Source: Nostoc sp. CCCryo 231-06 (GTDB lineage Bacteria; Cyanobacteriota; Cyanobacteriia; Cyanobacteriales; Nostocaceae). From it: a stretch of 37,500 nt of DNA. The position numbers and the translations under genes are program-made. Of the stretch, positions 25,714-35,227 are shown piece by piece; within the stretch, counting starts at the first letter, position 1, and each line of letters starts with the position of its first letter. The stretch covers positions 1-37,500 of the forward strand of contig JAHCSU010000003.1 in the NCBI GenBank assembly GCA_023522315.1, given 5' to 3'. The notes under the pieces are model-generated. The model saw only the letters and a list, made by a program, of their open reading frames with translations. It was not told the DNA's origin and ran no database searches.

Positions 25714-26109
25714 TTAGGCAGAGATAGGTTGCAGCCGTGACGTGAGAAATTGACGGATATAGTTTGCGATCGCATCTCCGTCTTCTTCCAGAGCAAAGTG
25801 CCCGGTATTGAGTAGATGAAACTCAAGGTTCTGCAAGTCGCGTTTGTAGGCATACGCTCCTTGTTCTATAAAGCCCTGGTCGTTTTTGCCCCACACCACC
25901 AGCGTAGGTGGCTGATACTGACGAAAGTAGGCTTGGCATTGCGTATACAGCAGCAAATTGGACTGGTAGTTGTAAAACAATGCCAGTTGGATATCTTGAT
26001 TACCAGGGCGATCGAGGAAGAGTTGATCCATGTTCCAGGTATCCGGGCTGATCGCTTCAAGATTGCGGACACCGTTGGTATATTGCCATTTCGTTGCTTC
26101 TAGTTGCAT
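25714..26109 (-). pseudogene. Alpha/beta hydrolase, C-terminal fragment
   Basis: 131 residues covering only the cap and C-terminal part of an alpha/beta hydrolase of about 290 residues. Visible are [21 protein letters not shown], then [19 protein letters not shown] with the acid Asp, and [12 protein letters not shown] with the general base His. The nucleophile Ser elbow and oxyanion-hole HG are missing because the 5' half is absent. The 89 bp upstream contain a hairpin AGTAAGGC/GCCTTTACT (about 26114-26134) of the Nostoc repeat type and no further hydrolase sequence. ATG 26109 is therefore a fortuitous start. A 5' deletion is inferred. Confidence 0.75.
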
Positions 26110-26198
26110 AAAAGTAAGGCTTCAGCCTTTACTACAAGCGAATCATTCTGGAAAAATGAATGACGATTAGCTGATCTTTAGTGGAGGCAAAACAGCAG

Positions 26199-26885
26199 TT
26201 AACAATTTTGGATTAGTGACGAAATCCGGTCTGCCTCTCCAGGTATCCATTGTTCGCCTAGCAGCTGATAGTTCATACGGGGAAAGTAGCCATATCTTTG
26301 ACCTAATTCGCCACTAAGCAGTGTCATCCGTTCAATAGTGCGAGCGTTACAAAGTTTGCCAGCATCAAGGTATCGAAAAGGTGTGTTTTCAGTTAAACTG
26401 AATAACTTCGCTTTTGCTTGAGTATCGTCACTAACAACAAACACGTCACTTACCATATCTCCAAATTTTGGTGCATCGAAAACTTCCCACCAGACATTCT
26501 TGAACGCCCCTACAACCCGAGTTTTGGGGAAATGATTCTGGATCTGCTCTGCACCACTTGTATCCCACGGCAATATGAAGTCAGTATAGGTGTCGTTAAA
26601 GGGATTGGAAATATCAATGTATATTTTTCCGTCCAGTTGATCGCGCAACGGTTCAAGTATATTGAGCATTCCGTCTCGGAGGAACATTGCTGGAAGAACG
26701 AATTCAGCCGCTACTGCATCAGCATAGCTGCCGGAACGAAGGTTTGAATTCTTAAGCCCTAAAACAAGTCTAGATGAACGCTCAACATCACGAGAGGCGA
26801 GAATCACATCACGTCCTGCTTCTGCAAACATACACGCTAAACGAATGCCCATTCTACCTGTACCGAGAATTCCAATAGTTTCCAT
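26199..26885 (-). CDS. NAD(P)-binding F420 reductase-like oxidoreductase
   Basis: A 228-residue Rossmann protein of the NADPH-dependent F420 reductase/NAD(P)-binding family. IGILGTGRMGIRLACMFAEAG (GxGxxG, about 4-24) is the dinucleotide loop. ILASRD (Ser-Arg after the second strand) suggests NADP preference. YIDISNPFNDTY and TRVVGAFKNVWWEVFD match the central strands of the family. The C-terminal helical part is short but normal. Cyanobacteria make F420-like deazaflavin, but use of F420 by this protein cannot be read from sequence, and other cofactor use is possible. It is the best preserved gene of the 24-31 kb block; ATG 26885 has a modest GGAAG upstream. Confidence 0.8.
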   Translation of the reverse strand: METIGILGTGRMGIRLACMFAEAGRDVILASRDVERSSRLVLGLKNSNLRSGSYADAVAAEFVLPAMFLRDGMLNILEPLRDQLDGKIYIDISNPFNDTYTDFILPWDTSGAEQIQNHFPKTRVVGAFKNVWWEVFDAPKFGDMVSDVFVVSDDTQAKAKLFSLTENTPFRYLDAGKLCNARTIERMTLLSGELGQRYGYFPRMNYQLLGEQWIPGEADRISSLIQNC

Positions 26886-26980
26886 AATCAGCTTCCTAAA
26901 TTTATTTGTAGAGCTTATCTATCGACTAGCGTTTAATCGCAATAGATACCATTGATTTTGGGTAGGCTTTGGAATGCTAA

Positions 26981-27655
26981 TTAATTTCCTTTAAGAAAGT
27001 CCAGCAGTACAGGATTGACTTGATCGGCATGAGTCCAGTTTATAGCGTGCGGGCCGCCAGGTATCACTACAAGGCGACTGTCTTTAATTAGCTTCGGCAG
27101 CCTCGCTGCGGTAGACTCAAATGGAAGGATGCGATCGCTATCTCCATGAATAATTAGGGTTGGCACGTCGATGCGTGGTAGATCATCGCGGAAGTCAGTC
27201 AGCCACGATGGTACACAGTCCAGAGTCCCCTTAGCAGAAGCTCCTGCTGCAACATTCCAACTGAGTTGGATGGCATCGTTGCTAATACGATCGCCCAGAA
27301 GCACATCCACGTTGTAAAAGTCTTTAAAAAATGCGGACAGATATGCTGGACGATCTTCTCCGATACGCTTCATAATTCCGTCGAATACACTGCGATCGAC
27401 CCCTTCGGGATTGTCGTCTGTCTTCAGCAGGAAAGGTGGCACTGGAGCCATTAGCACGGCTTTACTAACGCGCTCCGAACCGTACTTGCCTAGATAGCGC
27501 GTTACTTCGCCAGTCCCCATCGAGAAACCGACCAGCACTGTATCACGCAGGTCAAGTTCTGTCATGAGCGTGTTGAGATCCTCCGCGAAGGTGTCGTAGT
27601 CATAGCCAAAGGACGGCAGGTCATTACCCCTTCCCTCTGAGCGTTGGCATTGGAA
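26981..27655 (-). pseudogene. Alpha/beta hydrolase (haloperoxidase/arylesterase-like), 5' truncated
   Basis: The sequence LRDTVLVGFSMGTGEVTRYL holds the nucleophile Ser, HGDSDRILPFES the acid, and PGGPHAINWTHADQ the base. It is like non-haem chloroperoxidase or arylesterase proteins of about 275 residues. An ATG at 27565 gives 194 residues. Family sequence continues upstream without a start as FGYDYDTFAEDLNTL (to about 27620), and the frame closes at a stop at 27656-27658. The first roughly 50 residues with the oxyanion-hole HG are absent. Since the three catalytic residues remain, the piece starting at ATG 27565 would still lack strands needed for the fold. A 5' deletion next to the hydrolase gene at 27689-28498 is inferred. 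Confidence 0.75.
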
Positions 27656-27688
27656 TCACCCCCCATCGCTCGAACCGTGATTGTGGGT

Positions 27689-28498
27689 TCATAGGTAGGG
27701 TAACAACGCACCAAAACAGTATCTTCGGATCGGGTCACGTACAGCACATAAACAGGCAGTTGTACTTGCAATCTCGAAGCCTTCTCCCTGGAAGCCGTCA
27801 AAGTGTCCGCCCTTCAAGATTGTGAGAGACTTCGGCTCCATTGCCCGCGCATGGACTGCGGCAGTCAAGTCGGCAGTCGCAAGAAAGTCTTTCTCGCCCA
27901 CAATCAAACATAGCGGGGTGGGGAAGATCGCCTCAAGATGAGGAGTGGGTTCGTAATAGAGACAGTGTTCAATGGATTCAAAAGTAAGTTGATACCGTTT
28001 TATCCGGTCTTGTGAAAGCAGCTTTGTGAGTTCATCGAGTTCAAGTGGGGAGACCAGGCGACGGGAGTTGAGAAACGCATTCACCGTAGGCATCTGTGCC
28101 ACGATCGCTTTTACGCGCCGATCAAATGCGGCCAGATGCAGTACGTGACCGCCGCTATAGGAAAAGCCCCACAGACCTATGCGCTCAGGGTCAACTTCGC
28201 CTTGTAGTTGAGTCCAGGTGATGGCATTGCGGTAGTCCTCATGCTGCTCGGTAGGAAGCATTTGCCCACGAGGCTCTCCCTCACTAGCACCAAGGTAGCG
28301 ATAATCGAACAGCGAGACGACGAACCCGGCTTGAACGAATCTCTCAGCAAACTGCGGCAGACCCATTTCTTTGGTCAAGCCAATTCCATGAGCCATGACA
28401 ATGGCCGGACAGCGATCGCCGGATGCGACTTGATCCGGAGTGTAAAAGGTGACGGAACACTTTAGACCTTTACTTTCAAAACTGGTTCTTCTTTGCAT
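27689..28498 (-). CDS. Alpha/beta hydrolase (dienelactone hydrolase/acyl-peptidase-like)
   Basis: 269 residues. [14 protein letters not shown] is the oxyanion-hole strand, [14 protein letters not shown] is typical of this branch, [14 protein letters not shown] carries the nucleophile Ser (GFSYSG), [10 protein letters not shown] the acid and [15 protein letters not shown] the base. All triad positions are present. The last 24 residues after EGFEIAS ([20 protein letters not shown]) do not look like the normal C-terminal helix, so the extreme 3' end is probably replaced at a deletion junction. In another frame the same stretch reads [18 protein letters not shown], maybe a fragment of a different gene. 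The enzyme could still fold. Substrate unknown. Confidence 0.75.
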   Translation of the reverse strand: MQRRTSFESKGLKCSVTFYTPDQVASGDRCPAIVMAHGIGLTKEMGLPQFAERFVQAGFVVSLFDYRYLGASEGEPRGQMLPTEQHEDYRNAITWTQLQGEVDPERIGLWGFSYSGGHVLHLAAFDRRVKAIVAQMPTVNAFLNSRRLVSPLELDELTKLLSQDRIKRYQLTFESIEHCLYYEPTPHLEAIFPTPLCLIVGEKDFLATADLTAAVHARAMEPKSLTILKGGHFDGFQGEGFEIASTTACLCAVRDPIRRYCFGALLPYL

Positions 28499-28544
28499 AG
28501 CTGCTTACCCTTTCTTTTTTAGTTGGGGTTAAAGATCAGGAACA

Positions 28545-29081
28545 TTATTGACTTGCAGTGACAATAGCTGCCATCAACTGCTCAATGTTCCAGCGACTGG
28601 TATATCGAATTCCATTAATAAACAAAGCTGGGGCAGCCGTTACTCCACTGTGTAATCCACTTTCTATATCTTGATTAATGCGTGCTATGTGTACTTGCCT
28701 GGATATATCTTGCAGAAATTGGGGAATATCGAGTCCTAGATTATTGGCATAGTCCACAAGATAATCGTTTCCTAACTCTTGTTGATGGTTGAACAAAATG
28801 TCATGCATCTGCCAAAACTGACCTTGGGCGGCAGCCGCTTCGGCCGCTTCAGCCGCACGTTGAGCATAAGGATGTATTTGCTGCTGGGGAAAGTGGCGAA
28901 ATACAAAACACAAGTCATTGATCTGATGCTGGATTGCCTTGATTAATCGGTGAGCTTCGCCACAAGTGGGACACTGGTAGTCACCATATTGGAGGAGTGT
29001 CACTGAAGTACTCACCAATCCCTGAATATGATCTTGTTCTGAAATCGGCACAAGCAACCGATTATAATCATCGAGACTCAT
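28545..29081 (-). CDS. DsbA-family thioredoxin-fold protein
   Basis: 178 residues with a thioredoxin fold of the DSBA/FrnE-like type. The redox motif is CPTC (37-40) in LQYGDYQCPTCGEAHRLI. FVFRHFPQQQIHPYAQRAAE and the late GVTAAPALFINGIRY (cis-Pro loop, A-P) are conserved family parts. No signal peptide is visible, so it is likely cytosolic and may act as a disulfide reductase or isomerase-like oxidoreductase rather than a periplasmic DsbA. An alanine-rich helix (AEAAEAAAAQGQFW) lies around 85-98. It reads in the same direction as the upstream decayed regulator and downstream hydrolases. It looks intact. Confidence 0.85.
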   Translation of the reverse strand: MSLDDYNRLLVPISEQDHIQGLVSTSVTLLQYGDYQCPTCGEAHRLIKAIQHQINDLCFVFRHFPQQQIHPYAQRAAEAAEAAAAQGQFWQMHDILFNHQQELGNDYLVDYANNLGLDIPQFLQDISRQVHIARINQDIESGLHSGVTAAPALFINGIRYTSRWNIEQLMAAIVTASQ

Positions 29082-29290
29082 TTGGCACCTTTAAGGAAAG
29101 GAGTGCAGCAGGTAGAGACAGTTGATTGCTATGAAACCTCTTTCACAATTGGGTAAACCGATGTCGCTCTGTTATCTGTTGCATAATCTCAATTTAGAGG
29201 GTTGACTCGATTTTGTCGCTGAGAAAAACCTCAGAAGATAAGCTGACAATTTAGACAGCTAATAAACTGACAAATTTGACAGGTATGGCG

Positions 29291-29508
29291 CTACAAGCTA
29301 ACAATACCCCGCCTTAACGCAACGATTACAGCCTGAGTGCGATCCTCCACACCCAGCTTACTTAAAATATGATTGATATGAAAATTGACAGTGCGTTCAG
29401 TAATATATAGAGCTTTGCTAATGGCTTGGGTACTCTTGCCCGTTGTAATGAGTTGAAGCACCTCTAACTCGCGATCGCTTAATTCTGGACTTGAGCTAGG
29501 TGAGCCTG
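29291..29508 (-). pseudogene. LuxR-type response regulator, C-terminal remnant
   Basis: An open frame with no start reads PELSDRELEVLQLITTGKS, then TQAISKALYITERTVNFHIN, then HILSKLGVEDRTQAVIVALR and stops at TAG 29291-29293. This is a complete NarL/LuxR helix-turn-helix. The receiver domain is absent. It overlaps the 3' end of the sensor-kinase frame, one frame off. In this family a LuxR-type regulator normally follows the trifunctional kinase gene, so both lost DNA between the kinase H-box region and the regulator HTH in one deletion, with the junction near 29483-29495. Confidence 0.75.
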
Positions 29509-31260
29509 AGCTTTTTCTGGGTCTACTGTTATCTTGCTCGCAGCAGTTCTAGCGTGAATGATAACACCCGTGAATGACTGGGCTAGTGTATCGTGAATTT
29601 CTCGCGCCATGCGATTGCGTTCTTCTAGGATAGAGGCTTCTTCGGCGCGTTTGCGTTCACGTAGTGCAGCGTTTCGCTGTTCGCTAATGTCTGTGATTAG
29701 ACTGTGGAATCCTCTCACTTGAGCATTGCGATCGCCTTTGGCGCTGCCCTTTGGGCAATCAAAATCGGGGATCAAGGTAGCACTGATGGCTCTTTTACCA
29801 AGCGAAAAGGGAATTTCAGCTTCCAGGGTTACAGTTTGCCCTTCAAACACTTGATTAACATACGGCTCAACCATTTGATAAACCGCCTCACCCAGGAGTT
29901 CACAAACAGACTTGCCCAGAATCTCATTTCGACTACGGCTAAACCAGACCTCATAGGTGCGGTTGATAAATTGATAGCGTCGATTGGCATCCACATAGCT
30001 AACAAGAGCTGGTAGAGCGTCGGTGATTAGTCGTAATTCCTGTTCTCGTAAGCGAAGCTTGTCGTAGACATCGCGCAGTGCGGCTTTACTCTTCTGTAAA
30101 GCTGCCGTTCGTTGGGCTACCTGTTGCTCTAAAGTGCGGTTGTAGTTGGCTAAGAGGCGTTCTGCTTGTTTGCGCTCTGTGATGTCTTGAAAGGCTGCGA
30201 TCGCATAAGCCACATTGCCCTGTTCGTCAAAGATAGGAGTTCCCCAGACCTCGACTGGAATGATTGCATTGTTTTGGTGAATTTCCAGATCATCAACCCT
30301 GGTGCGTTCGCCGCTTAATGCCCGGATGACTGGCAAGTTCTCAGGTGGATAGTTTTGATCTGTTCCCGCCAAATAAAATTGATAAACCTCTGGGATTTGA
30401 TCCGGTGTCACAGAAGGATCAATCCCTTTACCCATTAGCTGAATTCCCCGTTGATTGACGTAGTAAACGCGACCAGCCGCATCCAATACTCCAATGCCTA
30501 CCGGAACCGCTTCTAGAAATTGTTTCATTCTACTTTCGCTAGCGCGTAGCTTTGAGTAGAGTCTGGCATTTTCAATGGCGATCGCCGCCTGGGATGATAA
30601 TAGATTCAAGACCTGCGTTCGCGTAGCGTCTCCGAAGGAGAATCGCTCTGGTGTAAATGCTCCAGCCGCTAATTTGTTTTCTAGATACAATATGCCGACT
30701 AGCTTACCTTGATTCAGCAGAGGCAAACATAAGATTGATGGAATTTGATTGTGTTGAATATATAAATCATGAATAAAATTACCTTCACGAGTAGCATTAT
30801 TTAAAATGACACATTCATGAGTACGAATAACATAATTAATAATTGATTCAGGTAGATAATTTGCAGTTGGAATAGATTGCAATAATTGTGTAGCATAGAC
30901 ATTCTCACCCTCCTTGAGTTCACCAGACGCTTCAATCACCCATTTTCCTGAGTTTTCTAAAATTAGAAAACCTGTTTGTGCGCCAGCATTTTCGATTAAT
31001 ATCTTCATCAAGGAACTGAGTAACTTATCCAGTTCAATTTCACTCGAAATCGCTTGTGACGCTTTCATCACCGCCGCTAAGTCGAAAGCAATGGGTGAGT
31101 GATTAGAGGTGGTTCCAGAAGTTTTATGGGTTGGAGAAGCCGCATCCGACGATTGAGGAAATAGCTGTGGATAGCGAGTTTCTAAATCTCTTACTTTCGC
31201 AGTTACTCCCCACCGTTCATAGCAGTAGTGAGCTTCTTTCATGTAGGTTTGGGCAAACTT
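29479..31260 (-). pseudogene. Sensor-kinase half of a trifunctional kinase (split, HATPase lost)
   Basis: This continues, in the same frame after the TAA at 31261-31263, the large kinase gene ending there. ATG 31242 could restart it (587 residues). The order is a linker, GAF domain (about 50-220: DKLLSSLMKILIENAGAQTG), PAS (about 240-360: FLEAVPVGIGVLDAAGRVYY), coiled coil, PAS (about 400-510: LPALVSYVDANRRYQFINRT), and a HisKA_3 H-box NRMAREIHDTLAQSF with His550. It ends 37 residues later. The HATPase domain is missing, so it cannot phosphorylate itself. Two repeat-derived patches are read through: about 30609-30645 (GTTCGCGTAGCGTCTCCGAA) and about 29727-29760. The gene is followed out of frame by a LuxR HTH remnant. 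Confidence 0.8.
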
Positions 31261-34200
31261 TTACCGACCGCGAGATAGGTAAAATTTGGCAGCTAACTCA
31301 TAAGCTAATGCTTCTTCTTGAAGATACTCGTTGTCTCTAGCCCCAAAAATTGCTTGTTCGTAGAACTCTTCTGCCTCAAGTAATTGACCCAAAACTCGTA
31401 CTTTCTCTGCCTCGAGTAAATGATATTTATACAAATAATTCATTGGTGCATAATATGCCCATTGTTTCATTTTCTCCTGGTTAACAGCGACTTTTTTAAA
31501 AATTTCCAACTGCGTTTGAGCGCTGCTTTCGGGGTATATGGCGAGTCTTGCCAGAGCATCATATAGGTAGTAAAAAGGGCTAAGAGGTGAGCCTGTTACT
31601 CGGATCAAATAACGTTCTGCTATGGTTGAGTTTTCAACTGCCTGAACATACTGGGAAAATAGGTAGCACAGGAAAAGTTTATTGAAATAGACATTAAAGA
31701 TTGCAGTTCCATCATTTGCTACTTTATGTTGTGGCAATCCATTCTCTTCATTGTAGAATTTGCCAACTAGACGGGTTGGATTGACCGAGCATCCCATCAA
31801 ATTTGCGATCGCCTGCTGAAATATTTGATTCCAGGTTAGTGCTGTTTCCTGTTTGATTTGACGAATTGCTTCATTGTATGTCGTCATCTCGCGTTCAACC
31901 TCCACGAGTTCATTCCCGACAGCATAGGAGTTAAAGCAATAAGAATGAGCGCCATAGGCGGCAAACTCTAAATCTCCGGTTTCTAGCCCACTTTGATAGG
32001 CTTCTAGTAATGGCTGTGATGTGTCTCTCACATGATCTTTCCAATGAATGATGAAGGTATTCACGATGATCAATGTTCTAGCTCTGAGAGAATGGGGCTT
32101 AGGTTGTGACAACTGCCTTAAAGCTAACTGTCCAAACTCGTAGCCAGTCTCAATGTCTCCGACCTTCCTACACAGAATGAATCCAAAGTTGGCATAAACA
32201 AAGGGAGACGCAAACGCATTGCCATACTCGATTGACAAGCTGACTTGTTTAGATACCAGTAGCGGCATCAAAATAGGAGCAGCACTATAAGCAGCAATCG
32301 TGATGCTAGATAGGATTCGCATTGCTGCTAACTTATCCGGCTCGTGCATTTGGGGCAAATGAATCAAGTCCTCGTAGACGCGCAGCGGCTTGTCGTTAGA
32401 CATCGATTTCTCACTAAGAAGGCATGAGATTGCGTCTAGTTCAAGCTGAATATCTGACTGGCTTGGCTGTTCGGGAAAACTAATTTCGAACTGTTGCAAC
32501 ACTTGCAATCCAGTATTGATTGCTTCTAATAGCTGATTTTGTGCGATGTAACTTTGAATTTTGACTTCACACGCTTTCACGCTATCAAGAACCGTTTTAG
32601 CCTGTTGCAGAACGAGCGCCGCCCAGTACTCCACCTGCTCAAAATTGCCACACAAGTACGCTACTTCTGTTGTTTCTGAGTATAACTCTAAGGTCAGGTC
32701 ATAATCTGTTTGCCAGTTAGATGCTGCCAGCCATTCTCTTGCTGTAGTTAAATATTTTTTTGACACGCCATAAGCGATCGCTGCCTTTGCTTTCTGACCT
32801 GCCAATAGATTAAGTTTGGCAATTTCATCTCGTTGGGCTAGATCACTGACCCGTTCAAACCCATGATTGAGATGATCCACAATTTCAAACAGCCGCTCTG
32901 GTAAAGTTTTTTTAAGTAAATTGCGACCGATTTGGAGATGAACCACCTGTTTGTGCGACTCATCGATTAAGGTGTATGCTGCTTGTTGTACGCGATCGTG
33001 TAAAAACTTATATTCTTGAACTAACAAGTTTTCATCTAATTCAGACAGGGGTTGAATTAATCCAGCTTGGATAGCTGCCAACAAATCTAGAGAAACCGCT
33101 TTAGGGGATTGCTCACAAACGATTGCTAACGTATCTAAATTAAATTCAGCACCAATACAAGCCGCTAAACGGAGAATTTGCTGTGTGTTCTCTGGCAGTT
33201 TCTTCAACTTGTGAAGCATCAACTCCACAACATTATCAGTGATATTTTGAGCTTGAATCTGAGCAATGTTCCACTGCCACCCCCCTTTTCTTCCCACGCC
33301 ACTTCTCTCAACGGTGGGAACCCCCGCACGAGAGTGGCTCCCCTTAGTAAGGGGGGATTGAGGGGGGTCAAAGGTCAACAGATTTTCGCTATACAGCGTC
33401 CTCAAAAATTCGTTGACAAAGAAAGGATTGCCCTCGGTTTTACGCAACACTAACTCTGCTAATGAACGAACGCTGTCTAGATTCCGATGCAGCGTCTGGG
33501 CAATCAACTGACTCAACGGCTCCAGTGTTAAGGGTGCCAAGATAATCTCCTGAAGGACTGCTCCTTGTTTTCGCAGTCTCTCCAAGGTTAATATCAGTGG
33601 ATGCGTTGGATTTACCTCATTATCTCGATAGGCTCCAATCAAAAATAAGGATTGGGTTTGCTCATCAAGCAGCATCAACTCAATTAACTTCAACGTTGCT
33701 GAGTCTATCCACTGCAAATCATCTAAAAAAATCACAAGCGGATGTGACTTTGAACATAACACCCGCACAAACATTTGAAAGATGTGATTAAAGCGGTTTT
33801 GAGCTTCAGTTGCTCCAACTTCCGGTACGGGTGGCTGCTTACCAATAATTAACTCAACTTCTGGGATCACATCAATGATGATTTGTCCGTTGCTTCCCAA
33901 TGCTATCAACAGGCGCGATCGCCACTGTTGAACCTGTTCCTCTGGTTCACCGAGCAATTGCTGCACCAATTTTTGCAGGGCATTTGCGATCGCGCTGTAA
34001 GGAATATTGCGCTGTAATTGATCAAATTTCCCAGAAATAAAATAGCCACGCTTTTGGGTAATTGGTTTATAGATTTCCTGCACTAATGTTGATTTGCCAA
34101 TTCCAGCGTAGCCAGAGACCAGCATCATTTCAACTTGGAATTTTGGATTGCCCGTTTGTTCGCTTTGTGAAGTCGTTTCTGAATTGTTTGGTAAAGCAGC

Positions 34201-35214
34201 GATGCGATTGTTTTCTGGACACGCTACACGATCAAAAGCTGCCAGTAACATTGCAACTTCCTTGTTCCGTCCATAAAGTTTTTGGGGAATTTCAAACTGA
34301 TCGCAAATGTCTTGAAGCGCCAGATGAATGCTAGAGATTTGACCGATTTCTTCTAATTGTTGAACGCAGATTTCTAAATCCGCTTTGATTCCCCAGGCAC
34401 TCTGATAACGATCTTCTGCATTTTTCGCCATCAGTTTCAGAATCATATCTGAAACTGGTTTGGGAATCTTTGTATTTATTTGATGAGGTGAAGGCGGCTG
34501 TTTGGCAATATGACAATGGACTAGTTCCAGCATATCCGTTGTTTTAAACGGCAGATGTCCGGTTAGCAGTTCGTAGAACGTCACACCAAGGGAGTATAAA
34601 TCGGTGCGGTAATCGAGCAAACGGTTCATTCGTCCTGTTTGCTCTGGAGAAAGGTAGGCGAGTGTCCCTTCTAAAACATAGTGGCTCTTGAAAGTCGGAT
34701 TCGTGCGGTTAAATTGAGTAGCAATCCCAAAATCAATAATTTTGACAACACCAGTATCCAGATTTAGGACTATGTTTCCAGGATTGATATCTTTATGAAT
34801 GATATTGGCTGCATGAATTCTGCCCAGAATGTCGCAAACAGCGATCGCAAGACCTAGAAAAGTGGATAAAGACATGGGGCAGAAGATATCTGGGCGCTTG
34901 TACATCCATTGCTCTAAGGACTCTCCCCCAAAATCTTCTAAGAGAATCACCAGAGTGCGTTGATAATTCTGCTGGCTGTATGCCTTCACCACTCCTTCCA
35001 GGTTGAGGGAACGGGTAATTTTATATTCCTGTTTGTAACGAGTTAGTTCTTCAGGTGAGGGATAATCAAGCTTTAGCATTTTTACGACGATCCCTACTCC
35101 ATCGTCTCTAATGCCCCGATAAACTAGAGAATTAGAACTTTCATATATCTTGTTTTTAATGGCAATACCAGGTAGAGCAATCATAAAGCAACTCTTGAGA
35201 GTATTATCTGGCAT
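31261..35214 (-). CDS. Ser/Thr protein kinase with AAA ATPase (N-terminal part of trifunctional kinase)
   Basis: 1317 residues. The kinase domain (about 20-285) has Lys45 (VVKML), HKDINPGN with Asp142 and Asn147, DFG at 161-163, and an APE-like YLSPEQ. An AAA/NACHT-like ATPase follows: Walker A GYAGIGKST (368-376), Walker B LVIFLDDLQW (493-502). A long TPR-like helical region runs to the end. In cyanobacteria such proteins continue into GAF, PAS and a histidine kinase. Here TAA at 31261-31263 replaces what is probably GAA, and the downstream frame runs on unbroken. The start may be the internal ATG at 35184 (MIALPGIAIKNKIYESS), the usual family start. An insert at about 616-646 (33277-33369) is an interspersed repeat (CCCCTTAGTAAGGGGGGATT). 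This N-terminal protein could still be made. Confidence 0.85.
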   Translation of the reverse strand: MPDNTLKSCFMIALPGIAIKNKIYESSNSLVYRGIRDDGVGIVVKMLKLDYPSPEELTRYKQEYKITRSLNLEGVVKAYSQQNYQRTLVILLEDFGGESLEQWMYKRPDIFCPMSLSTFLGLAIAVCDILGRIHAANIIHKDINPGNIVLNLDTGVVKIIDFGIATQFNRTNPTFKSHYVLEGTLAYLSPEQTGRMNRLLDYRTDLYSLGVTFYELLTGHLPFKTTDMLELVHCHIAKQPPSPHQINTKIPKPVSDMILKLMAKNAEDRYQSAWGIKADLEICVQQLEEIGQISSIHLALQDICDQFEIPQKLYGRNKEVAMLLAAFDRVACPENNRIAALPNNSETTSQSEQTGNPKFQVEMMLVSGYAGIGKSTLVQEIYKPITQKRGYFISGKFDQLQRNIPYSAIANALQKLVQQLLGEPEEQVQQWRSRLLIALGSNGQIIIDVIPEVELIIGKQPPVPEVGATEAQNRFNHIFQMFVRVLCSKSHPLVIFLDDLQWIDSATLKLIELMLLDEQTQSLFLIGAYRDNEVNPTHPLILTLERLRKQGAVLQEIILAPLTLEPLSQLIAQTLHRNLDSVRSLAELVLRKTEGNPFFVNEFLRTLYSENLLTFDPPQSPLTKGSHSRAGVPTVERSGVGRKGGWQWNIAQIQAQNITDNVVELMLHKLKKLPENTQQILRLAACIGAEFNLDTLAIVCEQSPKAVSLDLLAAIQAGLIQPLSELDENLLVQEYKFLHDRVQQAAYTLIDESHKQVVHLQIGRNLLKKTLPERLFEIVDHLNHGFERVSDLAQRDEIAKLNLLAGQKAKAAIAYGVSKKYLTTAREWLAASNWQTDYDLTLELYSETTEVAYLCGNFEQVEYWAALVLQQAKTVLDSVKACEVKIQSYIAQNQLLEAINTGLQVLQQFEISFPEQPSQSDIQLELDAISCLLSEKSMSNDKPLRVYEDLIHLPQMHEPDKLAAMRILSSITIAAYSAAPILMPLLVSKQVSLSIEYGNAFASPFVYANFGFILCRKVGDIETGYEFGQLALRQLSQPKPHSLRARTLIIVNTFIIHWKDHVRDTSQPLLEAYQSGLETGDLEFAAYGAHSYCFNSYAVGNELVEVEREMTTYNEAIRQIKQETALTWNQIFQQAIANLMGCSVNPTRLVGKFYNEENGLPQHKVANDGTAIFNVYFNKLFLCYLFSQYVQAVENSTIAERYLIRVTGSPLSPFYYLYDALARLAIYPESSAQTQLEIFKKVAVNQEKMKQWAYYAPMNYLYKYHLLEAEKVRVLGQLLEAEEFYEQAIFGARDNEYLQEEALAYELAAKFYLSRGR

Positions 35215-35227
35215 ACCTCAAACTATA

